A DNA stretch of 10,021 bases from Candidatus Latescibacterota bacterium (GCA_003529325.1 DPVW01000378.1:1-10021); one strand, 5' to 3'. Positions 1 through 7,163 are shown, counted from the stretch's first letter. The notes: generated by a model not told the origin, from the sequence alone. Numbers and translations are program-made.

Positions 1-604
1 CGGTGCTCACCAACTCGCGCTCACCGTTCCTGATGCGCTCAAATGCCCAGGGCTCACAGACACTGACCACGGGACCACCCGCCAGGGGCTGTAGATCGGA
101 CACCGCTGCCAGCACCACCCCTCCCAGCTGCTGCCCCATGGTCTGCGGCGTCTCTTTGCCGGTACGGATCGCGGCGCGCGGGTTGATGTCGGCGGCCACT
201 CAAGGCAAACATCGTCGTGCCGACACCGCCGTTGTGCTCGATTTCATCCTTCAGGCAGCCAACGTAATCAGCCGAGATCTACAGATTCTTCGGACCCAGA
301 GTTACGGGGTGACAGCCGTAGTTGACGACAAGGGCGTCGAGTCGTCCATCGGTACGGCGCACACCGATCAACAACACCGTGGAATCGAAAAATCCCGTTT
401 GTGTCCCTGCCAGATCCTCCCACTCGTCGCGACAGACGCCGTTCTCGATGACCGGCCGATTGTGCCCCAGTCGGGCTGCCTTCGTGGCGGCAACTTCGAA
501 TGATCCTGGACACATCCGGGCGCAGGCCTCGACAACGATGTCGCTCAGTCTGTGACGAGCCAGACCCGGTACTCGTCGTCCGCTGACAACAGCACGGCGT
601 TGGC
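1..604 (-). pseudogene. Neutral/alkaline ceramidase-like protein, decayed fragment
   Basis: Read on the minus strand, this is a broken member of the neutral ceramidase N-terminal family (amidases that cleave N-acyl sphingosines and related substrates; bacterial members are usually exported). The clearest stretch lies at 623-279, with the family-like motif NYGCHPVTLGPKN. An in-frame TAG at 281-279 interrupts the reading, after which it resumes with ISADY, the expected next motif. A single-base shift near 195-203 then moves to a frame with ADINPR, matching the GD(I/V)xP segment around the family's active site, and stays open to position 1. Near 604-548 a third frame gives a short stretch (LLSADDEYRVWLVTD) that could be an earlier part of the same gene; that piece is tentative. 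Between these pieces the region normally holding the SHTHSGP-type motif is missing, so the relic also seems internally deleted. It continues beyond the left edge. Family identity is fairly secure, and loss of function is near certain unless these are assembly errors. Confidence 0.7.
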
Positions 605-1290
605 AGGAGTGCATCCTGTCCAATCTGGCGTGTCAGCAGAACATGCTGCGCACCCTCGAGGGTTTGGCGGCGGTCACCGGCGCGGATCGCTGGCGACAGG
701 CCGCCGACAACTGGATTGCGCATGCGATGGAGAAGCTACGCGACCCCGACTCGGACCTGCTCTACTGGGGTGGTCACTCCTGCTGGGATGTCGGCACCGA
801 TACACCCATGAAGGGCAACCACGAACTCAAGTGCGTCTATCCGCACTACGACGGCCTGTTCCGCATTGCCCCCGCGCTGGAGCGCCATTTCTCGACTTCG
901 TGCGCCGGGATCTGTCGTCGTTGATGGAGTACTCATGGGATGACGGAGCGGGGGGTTTTCATCCGCTGCTCAATGACGGCACGCGCCTGTGTGCCAACGA
1001 TGTGGACGACAGCGGCTACTGTCCCCCCGCCAAACTCGCGACGACGCCGGCCAACGGCCTGCTGCTGCTCAGTTATGCACGAGCCGCCCGGATCCTCGGT
1101 GACCCTGGCATGCGACGCATGGCACTACGTCTGGCCGAGGTCATGGGCTGGGGTCAACTGGAGAATGGCAGCCTCGACATCGCCACAGCGACGACACGCC
1201 TGACGGGAGGCCCCGAAGACGCCTGCAGCCTGCAGGGCCTGCTCGAGCTGCATCTCGGCGATCCGACATCGGGCCTGCTCGTAGTGGACG
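601..1290 (+). pseudogene. Six-hairpin pectate-lyase-like (PL2-like) enzyme, decayed fragment
   Basis: Two frames join into one protein-like reading. From 601 the first frame carries CQQNMLRTLEGLAAVTG, then LLYWGGH (about 760-777) and HELKCVYPHYDGLF (about 820-861). These resemble the alpha/alpha-barrel proteins annotated as pectate lyases in Planctomycetes and relatives, where similar WGGH and HELK-PYYEL motifs occur. At about 887-890 the reading shifts frame and continues as FLDFVRRDLSSLMEYSWDD, LLNDGTRL and ANGLLLLSYARAARILGDP, and ends near EDACSLQGLLELH (about 1215-1252). Compared with family members as I recall them, a middle section of perhaps 150 residues is absent at the shift point, and both termini are missing. 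No signal peptide is visible because the N-terminus is gone. An uninterrupted reading of 552-1511 exists but mixes flanking sequence of other genes with this relic. The family name is from motif memory; the broken state is seen directly. Confidence 0.6.
1235..1281. repeat. 11-bp direct repeat at a pseudogene junction
   Basis: The 11-mer GGGCCTGCTCG occurs at 1235-1245 and again at 1271-1281. The first copy lies inside the conserved end of the pectate-lyase-like relic. The second lies just where that relic stops and the opposite-strand tricorn relic begins. Short direct repeats at such joints fit slippage or short-homology deletion, though an 11-mer in GC-rich DNA can also be chance. Confidence 0.45.
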
Positions 1291-1755
1291 GAGTTTCTAC
1301 CAGACCACCCCAGGTTCGAGTGCCGATGAGGGGGCCAATCTCCAGCCGCCGGAAAACTCAGGGAAAGAAGTCACCCCCTGATCCGGCGAGCTCATTGATC
1401 AGCAGCACTTTGGGCCCGAGGATACCGGCGGGTAGCCGCATGGGGCGACCACCGGGGACTTCGTTGGTGATCGCCGCACGCAGGCTGCGAGTCATCAGGT
1501 CCACCATGTAGTCGTCGAGCAGGCCACCGCCATTAAATCGTTCGACAATCACGGCGCCCAGTTTGTCCTGCTGGGCGAACAGATAACGGTTGAAGAAAGC
1601 CAGACCCGCACGCCCCGTGTTGGGTACCCAGACGTAGGCCAGCTGGCCATTGGAGAGTTCATCGACGCGCCGACGGTTGTCTTCGATCCAGGCGCGCTGT
1701 CGCAGTTTCTCCTCTGATCCTGGGGTTCGACGGTTACCGTCCAGGCATCGGCCAT
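1290..1755 (-). pseudogene. Tricorn-type protease (S41-like C-terminal catalytic part), decayed fragment
   Basis: This minus-strand relic is about 150 residues of the C-terminal half of a tricorn protease homologue, a cytoplasmic peptidase normally over 1000 residues long. Reading down from 1755, a first frame has TVTVEP; a frameshift near 1715-1725 leads into RAWIEDNRRRVDELSNGQLA, then FNRYLFAQQDKLG, VERFNGGG, and GPKVLLINELAGSGGDFFP. The serine in AGSGGD (about 1381-1379) corresponds to the catalytic nucleophile of the family. A TGA at 1360-1358 stands where relatives typically have a tryptophan, so TGG to TGA is the likely lesion. Past it the same frame continues with GPLIGTRTWGGLV, another family motif, until about 1295, where homology ends at the junction with the pectate-lyase-like relic. 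The upstream propeller, PDZ and C1 regions are absent. The 75 bases from 1756 to 1830 show no gene and no convincing terminator. Confidence 0.8.
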
Positions 1756-1830
1756 GGTGGACTCGGAATTGATGTGTAGCGTGGTGGTGACCTTGAGAGA
1801 GAGAAGAAGCGGGCGTCGTGGACAGAAAAG

Positions 1831-2607
1831 CTAGCGCTTCAGAATGCCCCCGTTGACATCGATCGTCGTGCCTGTGATATACGCCGCCATGGGTGACGCC
1901 AGAAACAGTGCCGCGTAAGCGATCTCCTCGGGTTCGCCGAGCCGACCCAGCGGAATCAAACCCGTTACGTGGGCTCGCTGCTCATCGGTGAGAAGATTCG
2001 GATCGGCGTCGATCTGTCCCGGTGAGATGGAGTTGACTGTGATGCCAGCCGGCGCCAGATCACGGGCGAGACTCTTTGTCATGGACGCCAATCCCCCCTT
2101 TGAAGCGGTGTAATTCACCCCGCCCGACACACCACCGGTCTGGGCACTTACGGATGTGATGTTGACGATGCGACCACTGCCTTGCTGTGTCATGATCGGC
2201 GCCGCGGCGCGACAGCAGAGATACGGTCCCGTCAGATTGGCGGCGATGACACGGTGCCAGCCTTCCGATTCGATCTTGTCGAGTGGACCGAAGTCGATGA
2301 GACCGGCGTTGTTGACGAGGATATCGAGACGTCCCCAGGCATCGACGATGGCCTGTATCGCCGCTGCCACCTGTGTTTCCTCCGCCACGTCTGTCGGCAG
2401 CGTGAGCACATCGTCCGCACTCCTGCCATCCGCCTGAATCTCTGCAGCGACCTGTTGCAGTTGAGTCTCGGTGCGAGCGACGAGGGCTACCCGGGCCCCC
2501 GAGCGCGCCAGCACGAGAGCGATAGCGCGGCCGATACCACGGCCAGCCCCGGTTACCAGCGCCACCTGGCCAGATAGGTCCAGCAGCTGCGCGATATCCT
2601 TGTTCAT
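1831..2607 (-). CDS. SDR-family oxidoreductase (FabG-like), probably NADP(H)-dependent
   Basis: A 258-residue classical short-chain dehydrogenase/reductase that interconverts an alcohol and a ketone using a nicotinamide cofactor; soluble, with no signal peptide or membrane segment. The Rossmann motif TGAGRGIG is at residues 19-26 and NNAG at 99-102. The catalytic set is complete: N124, S152, Y166 and K170 (YTASK). The end of strand beta-2 reads VART, with no acidic residue there, which in this family favours NADP(H). The C-terminus has the usual ITGTTIDVNGG. It is the last gene of a four-gene minus-strand operon. Its ATG overlaps the stop of the preceding SDR by 4 bases (ATGA), so it is probably translationally coupled. 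Length is typical for the family. It resembles 3-oxoacyl-ACP reductases in sequence, but the setting beside a Gfo/Idh/MocA protein and a VOC enzyme points instead to small-molecule catabolism. The substrate is unknown. Confidence 0.93.
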   Translation of the reverse strand: MNKDIAQLLDLSGQVALVTGAGRGIGRAIALVLARSGARVALVARTETQLQQVAAEIQADGRSADDVLTLPTDVAEETQVAAAIQAIVDAWGRLDILVNNAGLIDFGPLDKIESEGWHRVIAANLTGPYLCCRAAAPIMTQQGSGRIVNITSVSAQTGGVSGGVNYTASKGGLASMTKSLARDLAPAGITVNSISPGQIDADPNLLTDEQRAHVTGLIPLGRLGEPEEIAYAALFLASPMAAYITGTTIDVNGGILKR

Positions 2608-3389
2608 GGAGATCTTTCATCGGTTTGTGGAAGGAGACGGCTGTTGTCCTGACAGGCGATCTGGCCACCATCGACGATGATGTCCTGGCCGGTGATGAAT
2701 CCAGCCTCCTCCGACAGCAGAAACAGGCAGACACCGGCAATGTCCTCAGCGGTGCCATACCGATCCATCGGGATCTGTCGCAGGTAGGCGGAACGGAAGG
2801 GTTCCTCTTCGATTTCTGCCGTCGAGGGAGTCGACACGACACCGGGGGAGATGGCGTTGACACGAATGTGGTCCTGAGCGAACTCTCCCGCCGCCGTGCG
2901 CACCAGGCCGAGCAGTGCCGCTTTCGATGCGTCATATGCGGCGTTGCCGGTACTCGACCGATAGGCATTGCGACTGGCGGTGCAGACAACCGCTCCACCC
3001 CCGGCGCGGGCCATGGCAGGTGTCAGGCCACGAAGAAAGAGAAAGGGAGAGGTGACATTGACGGCGAAATTGAGTTGCCAGATGTCATCACTCAAATCGA
3101 CAATCCGCGCCCCCGGCCAGACGCCGGCATTGAGCACCAGACGATGGATCGCCCCATGCTTATCGAGCAAGCTCGCCAGAAACTCCGGTGTGCCCTGTGT
3201 ATCTGTCAGATCGAATGTGATCGGCGTCAGTGATGCCGAGTCGTATTCCGCACACAACCTTTCCAGCCCGGTTGCACTCTGGTCCACAGCCAGCACCTGA
3301 TGTCCAACAGCCAGCAGACAGCCGACAATCTTACTGCCGATGGCGCCACCTGCACCGGTGACCAGGGCCTGCAGGTTGGCTGACGCCAT
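2604..3389 (-). CDS. SDR-family oxidoreductase, probably NAD(H)-dependent
   Basis: A 261-residue classical SDR, clearly different in sequence from its downstream neighbour. The glycine motif TGAGGAIG is at residues 11-18, and an aspartate, D36 (LAVD), ends beta-2, the usual sign of NAD preference. LNAG at 86-89 replaces the common NNAG, and the catalytic residues N111, S139, Y152 and K156 (YDASK) are all present. The C-terminal part has AISPGVV and FITGQDIIVDGG, followed by a tail of about 20 polar residues (ending near QTDERSP) that is longer than usual. Its ATG shares one base with the stop of the VOC gene (TGATG), and its own stop overlaps the next SDR start by 4 bases. Two SDRs with apparently opposite cofactor preference in one operon could catalyse successive oxidation and reduction, for example an epimerisation through a keto intermediate; that is inference. 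The substrate is not recognisable. Confidence 0.92.
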   Translation of the reverse strand: MASANLQALVTGAGGAIGSKIVGCLLAVGHQVLAVDQSATGLERLCAEYDSASLTPITFDLTDTQGTPEFLASLLDKHGAIHRLVLNAGVWPGARIVDLSDDIWQLNFAVNVTSPFLFLRGLTPAMARAGGGAVVCTASRNAYRSSTGNAAYDASKAALLGLVRTAAGEFAQDHIRVNAISPGVVSTPSTAEIEEEPFRSAYLRQIPMDRYGTAEDIAGVCLFLLSEEAGFITGQDIIVDGGQIACQDNSRLLPQTDERSP

Positions 3390-3853
3390 CAGCTCGACAC
3401 CAGATCGCCAAATTCCTCGAACAATTCAACGCTGATGCCATCCGGATCCAGGGCATACATCGCCCGCGCGACGACGGCGCCATTGCGCTCAACATCCACC
3501 GGTGGGTTGATGGCGGCAAATCCGGCATCGATCAGTCTTCGGTAGAGTGCGTCGATTGCTTCTACCTCGAAGGCGACGTGGGCAGCACCGACGAATGTAT
3601 TGTCGAGGGCTCGTGTCCTTCCCTTCGGATTGTGATACACGAAAAGTTCGAGCAGAAACTCGTTCACCGGATGCCGCAGCAACGCCACCGTCAACGCTAC
3701 GTCCTCATAGCCGAGAATCTGGTCATAGGATGGCAGCTCCCGGCGTTCGGATATCCGCACCAATTCAAGACCGAGTAGATCGCGATAAAAACGCAGCGAG
3801 TTGTCGATGTCGGAGACGGTGAAACCATGATGGTGACAGCCCTTGAGACTCAC
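3389..3853 (-). CDS. VOC-family (glyoxalase/bleomycin resistance/dioxygenase fold) metalloenzyme
   Basis: A 154-residue protein of the vicinal-oxygen-chelate superfamily, made of two beta-alpha-beta-beta-beta modules. The first module begins HHHGFTVSDIDNSLRFYRDL, and the second begins near residue 90 with AAHVAFEV and ends DPDGISVELFE. Four residues stand where the metal ligands usually are: H9, E69 (FLLELF), H92 and E143 (SVELFE), so an active divalent-metal site is likely. Family members include glyoxalase I, methylmalonyl-CoA epimerase, fosfomycin-modifying enzymes and extradiol dioxygenases, and nothing here selects among them. In this operon an isomerase, epimerase or lyase role acting on the product of the oxidoreductases is the natural guess. 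The start is GTG at 3853-3851, overlapping the MocA stop as GTGA, with a GGAG Shine-Dalgarno at 3864-3861 seven bases upstream. Its stop overlaps the next SDR start by one base. Confidence 0.9.
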   Translation of the reverse strand: MSLKGCHHHGFTVSDIDNSLRFYRDLLGLELVRISERRELPSYDQILGYEDVALTVALLRHPVNEFLLELFVYHNPKGRTRALDNTFVGAAHVAFEVEAIDALYRRLIDAGFAAINPPVDVERNGAVVARAMYALDPDGISVELFEEFGDLVSS

Positions 3854-4893
3854 GGGGTGACTCCAGAGGTTGTGGGGTCGAGTGCGATACGGGTGCCGGA
3901 TTCGTGGGCGCGACGCGACGCCTCCGCAATGGCGACGGCCTGTACCATATCTGCCGTCAAGGCGGGCACCTGGCCGGTGTGTGTCATGTCGCGCACCTGC
4001 CGCAAGACCTCTGCCGCACCATAGGGAAAGACAAAATCACCGAGTGGCGGTGAGTGGATGGCGCCCTGTGGCCCATACGCACTGGCCTGGAAAGCGCAGT
4101 GCCAGACGGGACCCACGTCGCAACTGAGGGTGACCCCACGTGCGGGGTAGCCAGCTCCCTCACCATAGTCGAGGTGAATGGTGTTGGGGTTGTCATCTCC
4201 CATGGCCCGCACGCCGACGATGCCCGTGCCGAAAATGTGCTGGGCCAGACTGATCGTGTGGATCTGCCCTGCCAGGCTCGGCCCGCCTCCCTGCACGGAA
4301 CCGAATTGCAGATCCCCGACTTCGGCGAGACGTTGGGCGAAGTCTCTCGCCTGCGGCAACGCCCGCAGAATGGAGATCGACGTCAGTGGAGCATTGTGGG
4401 CGGCGGCAAGTTCGACGAGTTCTCTGGCGTCGGCAAGGGTCCGTGCCATCGGTTTGTCGACGAATGTGGCAACCCCCTTCTCCAACCCGGGGCGGGCCAG
4501 CTGCAGATGATCACTTCCATCTCCATTGCAATCGGCGATGAATACCAGATCGACCTCATCACTGACCTGCTCGACGCTGTCGCAGACTTGCGGTGGCTCC
4601 GTAAACAACGCCGCCAGGCATTCGGCGGCATCGACATGCTCATCCCAGACCTTCGTCAGGCGGAAGCCATCGACAGCCTCGACGGTCAGACGTGAGGCAT
4701 TTGCATAGTCCGTGTAGAAGTAGAAGTGAGCCCCCCCGGTCTGCCAGGAGTACCGTGATGTTCCCCCCGGTGCCAACGGCCGCTGCAGACGCAACGGATC
4801 GTGTGCCGCCATCAGGGCGCCATAATAAGCGCCATGCGTGTCGCAGCGGATGAGTCCAACGCGGATCGGCGCCGGAGTGTCTCGGTTGGCCAT
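3850..4893 (-). CDS. Gfo/Idh/MocA-family oxidoreductase, divergent subfamily
   Basis: A 347-residue protein with the N-terminal Rossmann fold and C-terminal alpha/beta domain of the Gfo/Idh/MocA family, NAD(P)-dependent enzymes that act mostly on sugars, inositols and their acids. The dinucleotide motif at residues 12-21 is VGLIRCDTHG, with arginine where a glycine is common. The family's EKP signature appears as VDKPMA (residues 145-150), with D replacing E; the lysine K147 is kept. GGGPSLAGQIHTISLAQHIFG (203 onwards) carries H212 and H219, near where the catalytic His of the family usually lies. Residues about 31-76, between helix A and strand 2 (FRLTKVWD), are longer than usual and rich in aromatics (HFYFYTDY), as in some subfamilies from Planctomycetes-like bacteria that I recall. 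It is the first gene of the operon, and its ATG faces the divergent secernin gene across 130 bases. Only a weak TAGG precedes the start. No signal peptide. The exact substrate is unknown. Confidence 0.88.
   Translation of the reverse strand: MANRDTPAPIRVGLIRCDTHGAYYGALMAAHDPLRLQRPLAPGGTSRYSWQTGGAHFYFYTDYANASRLTVEAVDGFRLTKVWDEHVDAAECLAALFTEPPQVCDSVEQVSDEVDLVFIADCNGDGSDHLQLARPGLEKGVATFVDKPMARTLADARELVELAAAHNAPLTSISILRALPQARDFAQRLAEVGDLQFGSVQGGGPSLAGQIHTISLAQHIFGTGIVGVRAMGDDNPNTIHLDYGEGAGYPARGVTLSCDVGPVWHCAFQASAYGPQGAIHSPPLGDFVFPYGAAEVLRQVRDMTHTGQVPALTADMVQAVAIAEASRRAHESGTRIALDPTTSGVTP
3861..3864 (-). promoter_or_regulatory. Ribosome binding site for the VOC gene
   Basis: GGAG on the minus strand lies inside the end of the MocA gene, 7 bases before the GTG at 3853. 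It supports the unusual GTG start and indicates that the VOC protein can be initiated independently as well as by coupling. Confidence 0.6.
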
Positions 4894-4941
4894 GGCCTAC
4901 AAGATAATGAATTCTCTCTCTCCGACTGCCATGCTGGGGGG

Positions 4942-4971
4942 TTGGCAACCATCGTCGCGAGCCGCTATTCT
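4942..4971 (+). promoter_or_regulatory. Candidate sigma-70-type promoter for the secernin-like gene
   Basis: TTGGCA at 4942-4947 and TATTCT at 4966-4971 are separated by 18 bases, matching the -35 and -10 consensus at 5 of 6 and 4 of 6 positions. Transcription would begin near 4978, giving a leader of about 46 bases before the ATG at 5024. It lies in the only intergenic space, 4894-5023, between two divergent genes. The leftward operon promoter must lie in the same space, but I see no convincing -35/-10 pair for it. The imperfect palindrome GTTGGCAAC (4941-4949) overlaps the -35 and could be an operator half; this is weak. Confidence 0.35.
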
Positions 4972-5010
4972 ACGAACACCTACTATGACACCAGGCCGAC
5001 CTGGCAGAAA

Positions 5011-5014
5011 GAGG
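5011..5014 (+). promoter_or_regulatory. Ribosome binding site fixing the secernin start
   Basis: GAGG within AAAGAGG lies 9 bases before the ATG at 5024. The open frame extends upstream to an ATG at 4838, but that would overlap the divergent MocA gene, and no similar site precedes it. Confidence 0.6.
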
Positions 5015-5023
5015 CAGACTGGA

Positions 5024-6358
5024 ATGAGCGAAATGCATGTGCCAAAAAGTTGTGATACCATGGTCGCCCTGCCGGCTGGCACGACGCATGGACAGACCCT
5101 GTTCGCCAAGAACAGCGACCGACCCTGGGACGAATGCCAACCCCTGGAACTGCACGAGCGTCGCAGCCATGACGCAGATGCCAGGACAGAGTGCCAGTTC
5201 ATATCTCTTCCCGAGGTAGACGTAACCTGGAGGCACGTCGGCTCGCGGCCATGGTGGTGTTGGGGTTACGAACACGGCTTCAACGAACATCAGGTCGTCA
5301 TCGGCAACGAAGGTCTGGGCTCGAAGTTCGACAGCGCCCAAGAGCCACGTCTGATCGGCATGGAGATACTTCGTCTTGGTCTGGAACGGGGACGGACCGC
5401 GCGAGAGGCCGTGGATTGTATGACCGGCGCCATCACGGAATACGGGCAGGGAAAATTCGACAACGACGCCAACGTGCGCACCTATGACAATGGCTATATC
5501 GTCGCCGATCCACAGGAGGCCTTCGTCATCGAAACGGCGGGCCATGAGTGGGCGGTGCAACGTGTCGAAGGGGCAGTAGGTATCAGCAACGTGTATAGTG
5601 TTGAAACAGCATACGAGAGCCTGTCCGACACCGCCGAATCCACCGCCATAGAGCATGGTTGGTGGACCGCCGGGCAACTGCCCTTCAACTTCGCCGACGC
5701 ATATAGCGCCAACGACCGCACTCAAGGCAGTGGTGCCATGCGCCGCCGACGTTCGTGCGCCGTCCTCGGCGCCCGCAGTGGTGGCATCGACACAGCGGCC
5801 ATGATGTCTCTGCTACGCGACCACTCGGACGCAACGCAGCCCGACGAGCCCTTCCGCACTGATCTGACAGGCAAAGGCATCTGCATCCACTTCGATGAAG
5901 GTCCCAAGGGCGGCAATACCGCAGCCAGCCTCGTCGCTGACTTGTGTGCCGATGGTTCGCGCCTGCCCATCTACTGGTGCAGCTTCTACTCCCCCTGTCA
6001 GGCCCCATTCTTCCCGGTGTTTCTGCAGGGAACGCCCCCCGAACGGCTGGCGATCGGCGGACAGCACCCAACCGAGGACAGCCCATGGTGGCGATTCCTT
6101 CGTCTGGCGCATCTGGCCAGAGAGGACGCTCCCCATCGGGTGGCAGAGATTCGCAGCCGCTGGGCTGCACTCGAATCGGACCTCATGATCAGCGCATATC
6201 CCCTCGCCATCGACGCAAAACGCATGATCGATGCAGGGGACGAAGCTTTCACCCAGCAGCGATTGACCGCTTACATGCAGGACAATGTCGATCGCATGCT
6301 GGCGACCACGGAGGATCTGATCGCCCAGTTTTCGGCGACCAGTATCGCCGCCGGTTAG
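5024..6358 (+). CDS. Secernin-like / C69-family N-terminal-nucleophile hydrolase (dipeptidase-like)
   Basis: A 444-residue protein of the secernin branch of peptidase family C69, Ntn hydrolases that mature by removing a short leader so that a cysteine becomes the N-terminal nucleophile. That cysteine is C10 in KSCDTMVALP, leaving a 9-residue propeptide. Further family motifs follow: AKNSDRPWDE (28-37), SRPWWCWGYEHGFNEH (74-89), VIGNEG (92-97), LRLGLERGRTA (116-126), YGQG (140-143), ADPQEAFVIETAGHEWA (161-177) and ISNVYS (187-192). Length and motif order match secernins. The ATG at 5024 has GAGG 9 bases upstream and places the cysteine close to the N-terminus as the mechanism requires; longer in-frame starts do not. 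The next gene begins 10 bases after the stop, suggesting cotranscription with the pseudouridine synthase genes. Known C69 enzymes cleave dipeptides or amides; bacterial secernin substrates are poorly defined. No signal peptide, so probably cytoplasmic. Confidence 0.9.
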   Translation: MSEMHVPKSCDTMVALPAGTTHGQTLFAKNSDRPWDECQPLELHERRSHDADARTECQFISLPEVDVTWRHVGSRPWWCWGYEHGFNEHQVVIGNEGLGSKFDSAQEPRLIGMEILRLGLERGRTAREAVDCMTGAITEYGQGKFDNDANVRTYDNGYIVADPQEAFVIETAGHEWAVQRVEGAVGISNVYSVETAYESLSDTAESTAIEHGWWTAGQLPFNFADAYSANDRTQGSGAMRRRRSCAVLGARSGGIDTAAMMSLLRDHSDATQPDEPFRTDLTGKGICIHFDEGPKGGNTAASLVADLCADGSRLPIYWCSFYSPCQAPFFPVFLQGTPPERLAIGGQHPTEDSPWWRFLRLAHLAREDAPHRVAEIRSRWAALESDLMISAYPLAIDAKRMIDAGDEAFTQQRLTAYMQDNVDRMLATTEDLIAQFSATSIAAG

Positions 6359-6368
6359 AGTCTTTTAG

Positions 6369-7163
6369 TTGCATCCGCTCGACGAATCGCTGCCCCGCGG
6401 CAGCGACATACCGGAGGTGCGATACGCCGGTCGTTGCCCGGATACCGGCAGCGAACTGTTCCTGGCTCCTACACCGGCCGTCATTGCCGAAGCGGTGCAG
6501 CTGCAAGGTCATCTGGACGCGCACCGCAGCGCCACCGACGGCTTCAGCACCCGTCATCTGCTGGAGCCAGCGGCAGGCAAGATGTTCGGCGTCATGGTGT
6601 GCCGCGATGACAAACATCGTCTCGGCACATTGCGCGCCTTCTCAGGAGAGTGGGAGAACTGGGAGGCTCCCGCCGGCTGGGTGCCTTCGAGTGGCCATCT
6701 GGCCGAATATGCTGATGAACGAGAACTTACCGAGGCCGAGGTCGCTGAACTCACCCGGCAGATCGACGAATTGAAGGCCCTGCCCACCAGCAAGCCGATC
6801 CGACGTCAGATCGAAACCATCAAGATCGAGCGTGGCCGTCTGTCACGGGCGCTGACCGACCACATCCACGCCGCCTATCGCTTCGAAAATGCCCTGGGTG
6901 AAGTCCTGCCCCTTACAGAGGTGGACACGGGCGGTGACCGCCCTCCCACGGGCATGGGCGACTGCTGCGCGCCCAAACTGCTGCAAGCCGCCATCCGCCA
7001 GGACCTCGAGCCCCTCGGGATGGTAGAGTTCTGGTGGGGATCTGCTTCCGCCGTCCACCCTCGAGTGCAGGGCACCTACTATGGTTCCTGTCGGCAGAAG
7101 TGTTATCCCATCCTCGGATTTCTGCTACGCGGCATCGAGGCAGCACAAGTCTCCCCATCATGA
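6369..7163 (+). CDS. Separate N-terminal domain of a two-domain RluA-type pseudouridine synthase
   Basis: A 264-residue protein matching the N-terminal extension of long (roughly 550-residue) RluA-family proteins known in gammaproteobacteria and others. Visible hallmarks are GKMFGVMV (70-77), LRAFSG (88-93), CCAPKLLQ (199-206), EFWWG (220-224) and YYGSCRQKCYPILGFLLRG (237-255). The last includes paired cysteines C241 and C245 which, with C199 and C200, could bind metal. Residues about 119-163 are charged and helical, probably a coiled coil. The domain's function is unknown; it may assist RNA recognition. The start is TTG at 6369, 10 bases after the secernin stop, with only a weak AGAG site. 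The stop overlaps the following ATG as ATGA. In relatives the two parts are one chain. Here they are either a true gene split or the result of a one-base deletion: adding one base to the C4 run at 7153-7156 would fuse the frames. The TTG start is uncertain; GTG at 6417 is an alternative. Confidence 0.8.
   Translation: MHPLDESLPRGSDIPEVRYAGRCPDTGSELFLAPTPAVIAEAVQLQGHLDAHRSATDGFSTRHLLEPAAGKMFGVMVCRDDKHRLGTLRAFSGEWENWEAPAGWVPSSGHLAEYADERELTEAEVAELTRQIDELKALPTSKPIRRQIETIKIERGRLSRALTDHIHAAYRFENALGEVLPLTEVDTGGDRPPTGMGDCCAPKLLQAAIRQDLEPLGMVEFWWGSASAVHPRVQGTYYGSCRQKCYPILGFLLRGIEAAQVSPS

Noticed and set aside
552..1511. A 319-codon plus-strand open frame looking like one gene.
   Set aside because: Only about 888-1290 of it is protein-like, as the second half of the pectate-lyase-like relic. 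The left part is in the wrong frame for that relic and the right part is antisense to the tricorn relic.
2060..2998. A 312-codon minus-strand open frame across the two SDR genes.
   Set aside because: It is out of frame with both intact SDRs, is rich in Arg, Ser and Cys in the manner of GC-rich shadow frames, and has no recognisable motif.
4838..5023. An upstream extension of the secernin-like protein to an ATG at 4838.
   Set aside because: It would add 62 residues of low-quality sequence, overlap the divergent MocA start, and put the nucleophile cysteine far from the N-terminus, against the family mechanism.
5944..6774. A 276-codon plus-strand open frame overlapping the secernin and RluA N-domain genes.
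   Set aside because: Shadow frame of two recognisable genes, with an Arg/Ser/Pro-biased composition.
7034..7159. An upstream start for the RluA catalytic protein.
   Set aside because: This stretch lies over conserved codons of the N-domain gene (EFWWG to FLLRG) in another frame. The catalytic protein begins naturally at 7160.
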